A stretch of 10,338 bases of DNA from Solibacillus silvestris_B (lineage in GTDB: Bacteria > Bacillota > Bacilli > Bacillales_A > Planococcaceae): NCBI RefSeq assembly GCF_051967575.1, contig NZ_JBQCJW010000054.1, positions 1-10,338 on the forward strand, written 5' to 3'. Below the pieces are notes generated by a model. That model was given only the letters and a program-made list of their open reading frames with translations, searched no databases and was not told the DNA's origin. A program made the translations under genes and the position numbers. The number at the start of each line of letters is the position of its first letter. Within the stretch, counting starts at the first letter, position 1. Shown piece after piece: positions 1 through 6,026 of this stretch.

Positions 1-17
1 CATTCGTCTCGACCTCC
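1..17 (-). promoter_or_regulatory. Shine-Dalgarno and start codon of a possible gene at the window edge
   Basis: On the minus strand GGAGGT (12-17) is followed, after 8 nt, by an ATG at 3-1, exactly where the window stops. The spacing is ideal for a Gram-positive start, so a gene may begin here and run out of the window. Nothing of its product can be seen. It lies within the sequence that interrupts the ABC ATPase gene, so a transposase or other inserted gene is possible, but this is inference. Confidence 0.35.
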
Positions 18-80
18 GTGTATTTTACTTAATCATATCACGTTAGCTCGGTACGACATCTATCCTAACAGAGGGGGAGT
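1..80. other. Sequence of unknown origin replacing the 3' half of the ABC ATPase gene
   Basis: Downstream (minus strand) of the ABC signature, none of the three frames gives the Walker B or D-loop sequence expected next. The original frame stops at 65-67 and the other two frames also close within about 15 codons. The break falls near position 80. The stretch could be the end of an insertion sequence, a deletion junction or an assembly join. I do not recognise terminal inverted repeats, and the other end lies outside the window. Confidence 0.5.
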
Positions 81-505
81 GCTCTTAAAAAAGCTGCACG
101 TTGTCTCATTCCACCGGATAGTTCTTTCGGATAGGCATATACGTAATCTTTTAAACCAACCCGCTTAATCCAGACAATCGCTTCCTCTATTGTTAGCGTA
201 ACATCCTTCTGAATTTCTGTTGCGATCATGACATTTTGTAGGATAGTACGCCATGGCAGTAGCAAATCTTTTTGTGGCATAAAGCCCACATCACCTGGGG
301 CTGCTAGACGATTATGAATCACAATACGCCCTTCATTTGGCGTGAGTAGCCCGGTTATCAATTTAAAAATCGTGCTTTTTCCTGTACCACTTCTGCCGAT
401 GATTGATACGAATTCCCCCTGTTTAATTTCCATATTTAATTTAGAGATTACAGGTGAGGCATGTTCCTCAATAACATAGGTCACATTTTGTAAGCTAACT
501 ACCAT
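65..505 (-). pseudogene. thiZ: Truncated ATP-binding subunit of a ThiXYZ-type pyrimidine ABC transporter
   Basis: This is the N-terminal 140 or so residues of an ABC ATPase of the nitrate/sulfonate/pyrimidine class. The Walker A GRSGTGKS lies at residues 37-44, a Q-loop is visible as MPQKDLLLPW, and the ABC signature LSGGMRQR lies near the end. Family members are about 245-260 residues, but this one has 146, and the last four (LPLC) are unlike the family. Walker B, the D-loop and the H-switch are all missing, so the product should not hydrolyse ATP. The start at 505 has AAGGTGAT 8 nt upstream. It follows tenA by 24 nt in one TPP-controlled transcript. Placement with TenA suggests uptake of formylaminopyrimidine (a thiamine breakdown product), as known for ThiXYZ. 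The membrane and binding-protein genes would be expected beyond the window. A functional gene split by assembly error is the main alternative. Confidence 0.75.
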
Positions 506-529
506 TTCTTTATCACCTTCTCAAACAAA

Positions 530-1216
530 CTAAATCGGCCAATCCTGTATGTGATAGTTCATATCCCAGAATAAATACTCGTACTTTGACGTAATTTGGA
601 AATGCTTTTCTAATTGGACTAGCTCTCGTTCTGGTTTTCCCTCTGCTAATTCGTTCATCACGTCAATCAACCATTTTGCACCGTTGCCGAATTCCTCTGA
701 ATCGTATGTTTCTATCCACTTGGCATAAGGATTATTCGATAAATCGTGTCCATACTGCGCCCTTAGCAGCTTGCCAATCTCCCAATAATCCCATGCACAA
801 GGTAAGAGGCAGGCTACTACATCCGCTAAGCTACCACTTTGCGCAGCATTTAACATATAATTCGTATACGCTAAATTTGCAGGGGTTGGTTTTGTTTCCT
901 CCAATTCTTCTGACGTAATTCCAAATTCAGCTGCAAATTGGCGATGTAGCTTCATTTCAAAATGAAGCGTGTCGTTTAGTATCGCAGCAAATTTCCCCAT
1001 CATATCGAGATTTGTAGATTTGACAGATGCAATGGCAAATAGCTTCGCGTAATCAATTAAATACACATAATCTTGCTTCATGTATTGGATAAACTTTTCC
1101 TTATCCAATGTCCCTTTACCAAGTTCCTGTACAAATGGGTGGCTATGATTTGCCTCCCAAATAGGTTGTACATTTCTAAAAAGTCGGTCTGTAAATTTTT
1201 CTGTTTTCACTTTCAT
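530..1216 (-). CDS. tenA: Aminopyrimidine aminohydrolase (thiaminase II) TenA
   Basis: The product has 228 residues, the usual TenA length. TenA enzymes are cytosolic. They hydrolyse 4-amino-5-aminomethyl-2-methylpyrimidine to hydroxymethylpyrimidine for thiamine salvage, and can also cleave thiamine. Seen here are the conserved acidic residue in KQDYVYLIDY (D49), the nucleophile motif LLPCAW (C140), YDSEEFG near residue 171 and the C-terminal SKYEYLFWDM block, which carries the family's catalytic glutamate. The start at 1216 is chosen because AAGGAGG lies 9 nt upstream. A longer in-frame reading to 1315 would translate the riboswitch terminator and is unlikely. The gene sits behind two TPP riboswitches and directly before the transporter ATPase, so it should be repressed when TPP is plentiful. 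I see no defects in it. Confidence 0.95.
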   Translation of the reverse strand: MKVKTEKFTDRLFRNVQPIWEANHSHPFVQELGKGTLDKEKFIQYMKQDYVYLIDYAKLFAIASVKSTNLDMMGKFAAILNDTLHFEMKLHRQFAAEFGITSEELEETKPTPANLAYTNYMLNAAQSGSLADVVACLLPCAWDYWEIGKLLRAQYGHDLSNNPYAKWIETYDSEEFGNGAKWLIDVMNELAEGKPERELVQLEKHFQITSKYEYLFWDMNYHIQDWPI

Positions 1217-1253
1217 TTCTAGTTCCTCCTTTTTTATAACAAGCACTTTCCTG

Positions 1254-1292
1254 AAAAATAAAAAAACCACTTCCTTAAATAGGAAATGGTTT
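1254..1292 (-). terminator. Intrinsic terminator of the tenA-proximal TPP riboswitch
   Basis: On the minus strand a 12-bp stem (1281-1292 with 1264-1275, one G-U pair, 5-nt loop) is followed by T7-A-T5. It lies between the aptamer and the tenA Shine-Dalgarno. The 5' arm with its preceding bases (CGAAACCATTTCC) can pair at 12 of 13 positions with the 3' edge of the aptamer (GGAAGTAGTTTCG). That gives a clear antiterminator alternative: ligand-bound P1 frees the terminator arm and stops transcription. Confidence 0.9.
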
Positions 1293-1322
1293 CGTTGCAT
1301 AAGTTGTATACACATACAATCG

Positions 1323-1398
1323 AAACTACTTCCCTACGCTAGTCCTAACTAGATCCGGTTCAAAGGGTTCTTCTCAGCCAATGGCGCCCCTAGAGTTT
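1323..1398 (-). ncRNA. TPP riboswitch aptamer, tenA-proximal copy
   Basis: The minus strand carries the THI-box core: AGGGGCGCC, GGCTGAGA, ACCCTTTGAACCGGATCT and GCGTAGGGAAGT. P1 is closed by AAACT (1394-1398) with AGTTT (1323-1327). TPP aptamers control thiamine synthesis, salvage and transport genes, and tenA plus an ABC transporter ATPase lie directly downstream. The expression platform is the terminator at 1254-1292, giving transcriptional attenuation. The 66 nt at 1328-1393 equal 1570-1636 except for one missing G. Confidence 0.96.
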
Positions 1399-1474
1399 AA
1401 TTACATATTTAATTTTTCTTATTTGAAAACACAATTCATGGAAAATGATGTTTTTCTCTTATGGTAATTACAGT

Positions 1475-1510
1475 GAACTGATTATACCTTTCTTGTCCAT
1501 AAAAATTAAA
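1475..1510 (-). promoter_or_regulatory. Possible second promoter between the two riboswitches
   Basis: A perfect TATAAT (1481-1486) lies about 15 nt downstream of the distal terminator's T-tract. No good -35 hexamer is visible at 16-18 bp, where only AT-rich sequence such as TTAATT is found. If active, it would start a transcript carrying only the proximal aptamer. It could also be chance in AT-rich DNA. Confidence 0.3.
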
Positions 1511-1536
1511 ACCCCACTCTTTTTAGAGAGCGGGGG
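1501..1536 (-). terminator. Intrinsic terminator of the distal TPP riboswitch
   Basis: On the minus strand CCCCGCTCT (1527-1535) pairs with AGAGTGGGG (1512-1520) through one G-U pair and a 6-nt loop, followed by TTTTAATTTTT. It lies 33 nt after the distal aptamer. An antiterminator pairing with the aptamer's 3' edge is possible (for example AGTGAGG with CCCCGCT, 6 of 7) but less clear than for the proximal unit. Confidence 0.88.
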
Positions 1537-1566
1537 AATGTACACGTATCTATCCTATCAACATGC

Positions 1567-1640
1567 CTCACTTCCCTACGCTAGTCCTAACTAGATCCGG
1601 TTCAAAGGGTTCTTCTCAGCCAATGGGCGCCCCTAGTGCT
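1567..1640 (-). ncRNA. TPP riboswitch aptamer, distal copy
   Basis: This is a second complete THI-box on the minus strand, with AGGGGCGCCC, GGCTGAGA, ACCCTTTGAACC and GCGTAGGGAAGT. P1 is formed by CACT (1635-1638) and AGTG (1569-1572). Its own terminator follows at 1501-1536, and then the whole second unit. No gene lies between the two units, so both act on tenA and the genes after it. Tandem TPP riboswitches are known upstream of tenA in Bacillus anthracis, which supports the reading as a true two-input leader. Confidence 0.96.
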
Positions 1641-1667
1641 ATTATTTATATTATTTATATTATTTAC
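1641..1667. repeat. Three tandem copies of a 9-bp AT-rich unit
   Basis: The plus strand reads ATTATTTAT, ATTATTTAT, ATTATTTAC without a gap. The array lies between the promoter candidate at 1680-1685 and the distal aptamer, that is in the 5' leader just before P1. It is too short and AT-rich to infer a function, though slippage could change leader length. Confidence 0.85.
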
Positions 1668-1712
1668 ATCATAACATGTATTATAGTTTGCGCAAGTGAT
1701 TCTGAGTAAATC
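1664..1712 (-). promoter_or_regulatory. Probable promoter of the tenA riboswitch transcript
   Basis: A perfect TATAAT is at 1680-1685, with TTACTC 18 bp upstream as a weak -35. An overlapping alternative is TTGCGC with TATGAT 16 bp later. Either would start transcription 25-40 nt before the distal aptamer. No terminator is visible after rsmI (stop at 1753), so read-through from the upstream operon is also possible. Confidence 0.45.
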
Positions 1713-1752
1713 ATACATTTTTATCCAACCTTTTTCCATCACTCGCCTTTTC

Positions 1753-2628
1753 TTAAGGCCCTCGGTGGTACTCATTGTACACATCTCTTTTCGAAAGACC
1801 GCGCAATTTAGCGACTTCCTTGATTGCTTCCTTTGAATTAGTATTCATTTCTTCCATTGTATAATCCACATGCTGCTGTAATGTCATCGAGGACCAGTCA
1901 AAAGCTTCTTCTTCTACATCACCTAACTGATTACCTTCAAGTATAATACAAAATTCGCCACGGATTTCATTTTCAGCTGTCCAGTTGATTGCCTTTTCTA
2001 CTGTTCCGCGTAAAAATTCTTCAAATTTTTTTGTTAATTCCCGTGCTAATGTAATTTTACGATCACCTAATACAAGCTGTAGATCTTTTAATGTGTCCTT
2101 AAGACGGTGTGGTGCCTCGTAAAATACAAGCGTTTCCTCGCGCTTCGCCAATTTTCCAAGCTGCTCACGGCGTTCCTTTTTATTTCGCTTTAAAAAACCA
2201 AAGAAATAAAATGGCTGTGGGTTTAAGCCAGAAGCAATCAGAGCGGTTAATGCTGCATTGGCTCCCGGAACCGGCACAACCGCAAAATCTTCTGCAATTG
2301 CTTTTACGACAATATCCGCGCCCGGATCCGAAATACATGGCAAACCTGCATCACTTACTAAGGCAATCGATTTCCCCTCCCGTAAATAGCCAAGCAACTT
2401 CTCCCCGCCAACTTCAATATTATGTTCATGATAACTGATTAGCGGTGTTTGTATATCGAAATAATTGCACAGCTTTTTCGTATTGCGCGTATCTTCCGCA
2501 GCAATAATATCCACTTCTTTTAAAATACGCAGTGCACGCAGTGTCATATCTTCTAAATTGCCAATCGGTGTAGCTACTAAGTACAGGCAGCTTCCTTGCT
2601 CATGCTGGCTACTTTTCTGTGATTTCAT
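1753..2628 (-). CDS. rsmI: 16S rRNA (cytidine-1402 2'-O)-methyltransferase RsmI
   Basis: The 291-residue product matches the family length (B. subtilis YabC is about 292). RsmI methylates the ribose of C1402 in the decoding centre of 16S rRNA using S-adenosylmethionine. It belongs to the tetrapyrrole-methylase fold. Visible motifs are YLVATPIGNLEDMTLRAL near residues 16-33, AAEDTRNT, VSDAGLPCISDPGADIV and PVPGANAALTALIASGL. An in-frame GTG lies 9 nt upstream (2635-2637) but overlaps the Shine-Dalgarno AAGGAG, which is 8 nt from the ATG at 2626-2628, so I choose the ATG. The first 20 nt overlap the end of yazA, implying translational coupling. It is the last gene of the holB operon here, and no abrB gene follows within the window. 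Confidence 0.96.
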   Translation of the reverse strand: MKSQKSSQHEQGSCLYLVATPIGNLEDMTLRALRILKEVDIIAAEDTRNTKKLCNYFDIQTPLISYHEHNIEVGGEKLLGYLREGKSIALVSDAGLPCISDPGADIVVKAIAEDFAVVPVPGANAALTALIASGLNPQPFYFFGFLKRNKKERREQLGKLAKREETLVFYEAPHRLKDTLKDLQLVLGDRKITLARELTKKFEEFLRGTVEKAINWTAENEIRGEFCIILEGNQLGDVEEEAFDWSSMTLQQHVDYTMEEMNTNSKEAIKEVAKLRGLSKRDVYNEYHRGP

Positions 2629-2887
2629 ATGCAGCACTCCTTATATACTCAATTTTTTTTGTGCGATTCAATTGTTTAAATGCATATTCCGCGGACATCG
2701 CCTGTTGCTTTGTTTCAAAAGTTTCAAAGTAAATGCATTTTACGGGACCTCTTGCTCTTGTATACTTTGCGCCTTTTCCTGCATTATGTGTCGCAATGCG
2801 CTTTTCCAAATTATTCGTATAGCCTGCATAAAACGTTGCATCACTGCATTCCAGCACATAAAAGTAATGTTTAGTTTCCTTCTCCAT
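2609..2887 (-). CDS. yazA: GIY-YIG domain protein of the YazA/UPF0213 family
   Basis: The product has 92 residues, a single small GIY-YIG domain. The paired motif appears as FYVLEC (near residue 9) and FYAGYTNNLEKR (near 19), with the conserved arginine in LEKR, a glutamate in SAEYAFKQ and an asparagine in LNRTKK, so the nuclease residues seem intact. Members resemble the UvrC N-terminal and SLX1-type nuclease fold, but the cellular role of this subfamily is not established. The start at 2887 overlaps the end of yabB by 17 nt, and the stop overlaps rsmI by 20 nt. The Shine-Dalgarno is weak (GTGAGGG inside yabB), so translation probably depends on coupling to yabB. The order yabB-yazA-rsmI is as in B. 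subtilis. Confidence 0.93.
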   Translation of the reverse strand: MEKETKHYFYVLECSDATFYAGYTNNLEKRIATHNAGKGAKYTRARGPVKCIYFETFETKQQAMSAEYAFKQLNRTKKIEYIRSAAYEITEK

Positions 2888-3620
2888 ATAAAAGTGCCCT
2901 CACTTCTGGCGTATATTCATTGTTATCCTCATATACGTACAATGGAGGCAATATTTTCAAATCCGGCTTGCCATCTTTAATCGCCTCAATCAACAGCGTA
3001 TTTGCTTCTTTTCCCCGTTTCGGATACACAAACTGAATGCGCTTTGGTTCCAAGCGATTCGCTCGCATTGCACTTACAATATCCAAAAGTCTTCCTGGCC
3101 GATGCACAAATGCCGTCTTTCCTCCCTGTTTTAATAAACGGCTTGCTGCTTCTATCGCCTCATCAAGTGTTAAATATAGTTCATGCCTTGCAATGGCATA
3201 ATGTTCACTCGTATTTTTTTCACTTAATTCATGCGCTAAAAAGTAAGGAGGATTGCATGTAACCACATCGTATTTTTCGATACCTAATGTTTTAGGTGCA
3301 TCTTTGACATCACCAAGCTGCATGTCAATTTGTTGCGATAAATTATTGTACACAATACTGCGTGTTGCCATGTCATGCAGTCTCGGCTGTATTTCCACAC
3401 CTGTAATCTTTGCGTTCGTTCGGGCACTCAAAAATAGTGGAATAACCCCATTTCCTGAACAAAGATCTACAATATGTCCTCTATTTTTCGGAATTTGCAC
3501 GAAGCGCGCTAATAATACTGCATCTAGAGAAAAAGAGAAAACAGATGGGCTTTGAATAATTCGTAAATCTTCCGCAAGTAAATAATCCAGCCGCTCATCA
3601 TCCTTTAACAATTGTTCCAC
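2871..3620 (-). CDS. yabB: Probable tRNA1(Val) A37 N6-methyltransferase (YabB/TrmN6 family)
   Basis: This is a class I S-adenosylmethionine-dependent methyltransferase of 249 residues. The SAM-binding motif VDLCSGNGVIPL lies at about residues 51-62, the acidic loop is GVEIQ, and the N6-adenine catalytic motif NPPYF is at 123-127. The N-terminal RIIQSPSVFSFSLDAVLLARF block is typical of the family. E. coli TrmN6 (YfiC) methylates A37 of tRNA1(Val), and the same role is assumed here. I set the start at the GTG 3618-3620 because GGAGG (3629-3633) lies 8 nt upstream and the length then matches B. subtilis YabB. Longer readings from an ATG at 3662 or TTG at 3671 lack a ribosome site. It overlaps yazA by 17 nt. 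Confidence 0.9.
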   Translation of the reverse strand: MEQLLKDDERLDYLLAEDLRIIQSPSVFSFSLDAVLLARFVQIPKNRGHIVDLCSGNGVIPLFLSARTNAKITGVEIQPRLHDMATRSIVYNNLSQQIDMQLGDVKDAPKTLGIEKYDVVTCNPPYFLAHELSEKNTSEHYAIARHELYLTLDEAIEAASRLLKQGGKTAFVHRPGRLLDIVSAMRANRLEPKRIQFVYPKRGKEANTLLIEAIKDGKPDLKILPPLYVYEDNNEYTPEVRALLYGEGN

Positions 3621-3709
3621 TACGTAATCCTCCACATATTTACTATTCCAATAAACCCTCATGCTAAACAAAAGACTGATATCTACTTTTGCAGATTCAG
3701 CCTTTTCCT

Positions 3710-4069
3710 TTAACCATTTTGTTTATTTAAAAATGATAGACAGAACAAACAATCTTCACCTTTGCGAGAGCTGCCGAAATGCACATGGCACACATGGAAA
3801 CCTTCGTTATAAAGCCTTGCCAAATTATCATAGCCTTCGCCAATATCTACAGATTCCTTTTTCAGCTCTTCCGCTTGTTTACCTGTATTAGCTTCGCTCG
3901 CTAATAATTCTTCTAAACGCGTACGTAGGTGAAGGTTTTCTGTTTGAAGCGTCTGATGCTCCTCCATCATATGTGCAACAAATTGCTTAAGTGCACTAAA
4001 TTGTTGCTGCATTGATTCAAGCTGTTGTTCGAACTCCATAACAGTATCTAAAAAATTACGGTCCTTCAC
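3710..4069 (-). CDS. yabA: Replication initiation control protein YabA
   Basis: The 119-residue product is the same length as B. subtilis YabA. YabA restrains replication initiation by bridging DnaA and the DnaN clamp, so that initiation is coupled to ongoing replication. Residues 1-60 are a heptad-rich coiled coil (the tetramerising helix). A variable linker follows. The C-terminus carries the zinc-binding part with H92 and C94 in FHVCHVHFG, plus C107 and C110 in DCLFCLSF. The start is a GTG (4067-4069) with a weak GGGGTGG upstream. It lies 24 nt after ricT, and an 89-nt gap separates it from yabB. Being next to holB puts two clamp-linked factors in one operon. Confidence 0.96.
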   Translation of the reverse strand: MKDRNFLDTVMEFEQQLESMQQQFSALKQFVAHMMEEHQTLQTENLHLRTRLEELLASEANTGKQAEELKKESVDIGEGYDNLARLYNEGFHVCHVHFGSSRKGEDCLFCLSFLNKQNG

Positions 4070-4093
4070 TCAAGCCACCCCATTAATTTCTAT

Positions 4094-4909
4094 CTATATC
4101 AAATTTTTCTCATATTGTATGAGCTCTTCAAGCGTATATTCAACCATACGCTCTTGCTTCGTCAAATATACTTGGATAAGCCGCTCCAACACATTTAATC
4201 CGACGACTTTACCTTCTCCTTCTGGTGTCATAGATAGATCACCGATGTCCGGCATACCTTCTTTTGCAATTTCATAATCATCATTTTCATATTTCAAGCA
4301 ACACATTAAACGCCCGCATAGCCCTGAAATTTTTGTCGGATTTAGCGACAAGTTTTGATCCTTCGCCATTTTAATCGACACAGGCTCAAAATCGCCCAAA
4401 AATGTCGAACAGCAAAGCATTCTACCACAAGGTCCGATTCCTCCAAGCAATTTTGCTTCATCACGAACCCCTATTTGACGAAGTTCGATACGTGTACGGA
4501 AAACGCTCGCTAAATCTTTTACTAATTCCCGGAAATCGACACGCCCTTCTGCTGTAAAATAGAAAATGATTTTATTGCGATCAAATGTATATTCTACATC
4601 GACAAGCTTCATATCCAGCGAATGCTCGATTATTTTCGTATTCGCTAATTCAAATGCGCGCTTTGACTCGATTGTGTTTTCTTCCACTTGGAAACGATCA
4701 CGCTCATCGGCCGGGCGAACAACTTGCTTTAATGGTAAAACAACGTCATTTTCCCCGACTTGACGCATTGGCACAACTACTTTGCCATACTCGATACCGC
4801 GTGCAGTTTCTACGATGACATATTCTCCAACTTCCAAAATATATGCTGCTGGATCAAAATAATATATTTTACCCGCTTTTTTAAAGCGAACTCCGACTAC
4901 ATTATACAA
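4094..4909 (-). CDS. ricT: RicT (YaaT), PSP1-domain Fe-S protein of the RicAFT complex
   Basis: The 271-residue product has a PSP1 C-terminal domain. Two cysteine motifs are clear: CGRMLCC (C161, C166, C167) and CGRLMCC (C198, C203, C204). In B. subtilis RicT joins RicA (YmcA) and RicF (YlbF) in a complex with [4Fe-4S] clusters that works with RNase Y in mRNA maturation. It is needed for sporulation, competence and biofilm formation. The start is a TTG (4907-4909) with a strong AGGAGGGG 7 nt upstream. The N-terminus MYNVVGVRFKKAGKIYYFD fits the family without extension. The start overlaps the end of holB by 8 nt, so the two are probably translationally coupled. Confidence 0.96.
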   Translation of the reverse strand: MYNVVGVRFKKAGKIYYFDPAAYILEVGEYVIVETARGIEYGKVVVPMRQVGENDVVLPLKQVVRPADERDRFQVEENTIESKRAFELANTKIIEHSLDMKLVDVEYTFDRNKIIFYFTAEGRVDFRELVKDLASVFRTRIELRQIGVRDEAKLLGGIGPCGRMLCCSTFLGDFEPVSIKMAKDQNLSLNPTKISGLCGRLMCCLKYENDDYEIAKEGMPDIGDLSMTPEGEGKVVGLNVLERLIQVYLTKQERMVEYTLEELIQYEKNLI

Positions 4910-5906
4910 ATGTATACCCCTCCTGAAGATTCAGCATTAGCTGTTCCATCAATAACGTACGATTCATATTACGATTTAAATTTGTACGGGCATGCAATAT
5001 AGACTGCATTTGGCGAGACAATTTTTCATATGTCAAGACGAGCGCCATCTCATTAAATCGTTGATACATATCGGGATACGTGCACGTTGCTTGTTGATTT
5101 GCTTTAATCGCTACAATATCACGATACGCAAACAATAACAAATCGAGTGCTAGCTCCATCTCTTCCTTTTCCTTAAATAATGGTAGCCATTCGTCATGAA
5201 TAAATAATAATGCTTCATGAACATTTTGATGAACGATCTCTACTAATTTTAACACTGTTTTTCGTGCAAGTACAAACTGCTCATCATTTGCAAGTGCAAA
5301 AGCTGTATCTATATCATTTGTTACCATGCTAGCCGTAGCTGCCATTGAATTTGTAACACGTTGCTCTACAAGTTTTTCCAGCAATGCAGTACGCGGTGCT
5401 TTTGCAAATTTAATATGCTGGCAACGCGAACGGATCGTCGGGATAATGGACTGGATTTGCTCCGTTAATAAAATTGCTACAACTTGTCCATCTGGCTCTT
5501 CCAAAAATTTCAAGAGCATATTTGCCGATGCAGCATTTAATTTATCTGCATGATGAAGCACATAAACTTTCTTGCCTTCCTCCACGCCTGTCATCTTCAT
5601 TTCAGCAACTAAATCCCGTACTTGGTCAATTTTAATAAATTGCCCATCCGGCTCCACTTGCCAAATATTCGGATGATTTCCCGATTGAACACGTCTGCAA
5701 TTTCGACATGTTTCACATGGAACATTTTTTGACAAATTTCCGCAAAGGAGAAGTTTCATAAAAAAAGAGACGACATCTCGTTTGCCTGTACCTTTTTCAC
5801 CTTCAAAAATATAGGCATGTGCTAAACGATTTTTTTCTACAATTGTTTGTAATTGCTTCATCACTACGGGTTGCAGTTTAGTTAGCTCGTCTATAGTACG
5901 TGTCAT
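4902..5906 (-). CDS. holB: DNA polymerase III delta' subunit HolB
   Basis: The 334-residue product is the clamp-loader delta' subunit, which with delta and DnaX (tau/gamma) opens the DnaN clamp on primed DNA. It has the AAA+ fold. A P-loop-like GEKGTGK lies at residues 36-42, a four-cysteine zinc module follows (C55, C64, C67, C70), then LLKFLEEPDG and the SRC motif in IPTIRSRCQHIKF. The P-loop looks unusually complete for a delta', but the length and the position before yaaT point to HolB rather than DnaX. The ATG at 5904-5906 is preferred to the GTG at 5913-5915, since AAAGGTG sits at a usable distance only from the ATG. It begins the operon after the yaaR terminator. No strong promoter is evident in the roughly 75-nt gap; TTGAAT with AAATAA 17 bp later is the best weak match. 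Confidence 0.95.
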   Translation of the reverse strand: MTRTIDELTKLQPVVMKQLQTIVEKNRLAHAYIFEGEKGTGKRDVVSFFMKLLLCGNLSKNVPCETCRNCRRVQSGNHPNIWQVEPDGQFIKIDQVRDLVAEMKMTGVEEGKKVYVLHHADKLNAASANMLLKFLEEPDGQVVAILLTEQIQSIIPTIRSRCQHIKFAKAPRTALLEKLVEQRVTNSMAATASMVTNDIDTAFALANDEQFVLARKTVLKLVEIVHQNVHEALLFIHDEWLPLFKEKEEMELALDLLLFAYRDIVAIKANQQATCTYPDMYQRFNEMALVLTYEKLSRQMQSILHARTNLNRNMNRTLLMEQLMLNLQEGYTFV

Positions 5907-5982
5907 TTCCTTCACCTTTTTCGTTTCTTGCTTCTATTTATTTGAAGAGTCCTATGTACAATTCAAACAATCTTCTGCTTGG

Positions 5983-6026
5983 AAAAAGCCCGCGTCTAGT
6001 GCACAACAAAGACACGGGCTTTTTTT
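5983..6026 (-). terminator. Strong intrinsic terminator after yaaR, probably bidirectional
   Basis: A 13-bp stem (5985-5997 with 6010-6022, one G-U pair on the minus-strand RNA, 12-nt loop) is rich in GC at its middle (AGCCCG). On the minus strand it ends in CTTTTTCC, and on the plus strand in T7. It begins within the yaaR stop codon region, so it ends the yaaQ-yaaR transcript and separates it from holB. Confidence 0.9.

Noticed and set aside
1217..1315. N-terminal extension of tenA to 1315
   Set aside because: It would translate the riboswitch terminator and its T-run. The ATG at 1216 has a strong Shine-Dalgarno and gives the family length.
1602..1784. A 60-codon minus-strand frame across the rsmI end and distal aptamer
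   Set aside because: Its sequence is made by the 9-bp repeat (Asn-Asn-Ile runs) and the riboswitch, so it is not a credible protein.
3621..3671. Longer yabB start at TTG 3671 or ATG 3662
   Set aside because: There is no ribosome site for either, and the family N-terminus aligns with the GTG at 3620, which has a well-placed GGAGG.
676..5553. Plus-strand open frames of 60-170 codons (for example 2465-2980, 3253-3555, 2109-2438)
   Set aside because: All lie antisense to conserved minus-strand genes, lack family motifs and good ribosome sites, and their composition is what the reverse frame of those genes would give.
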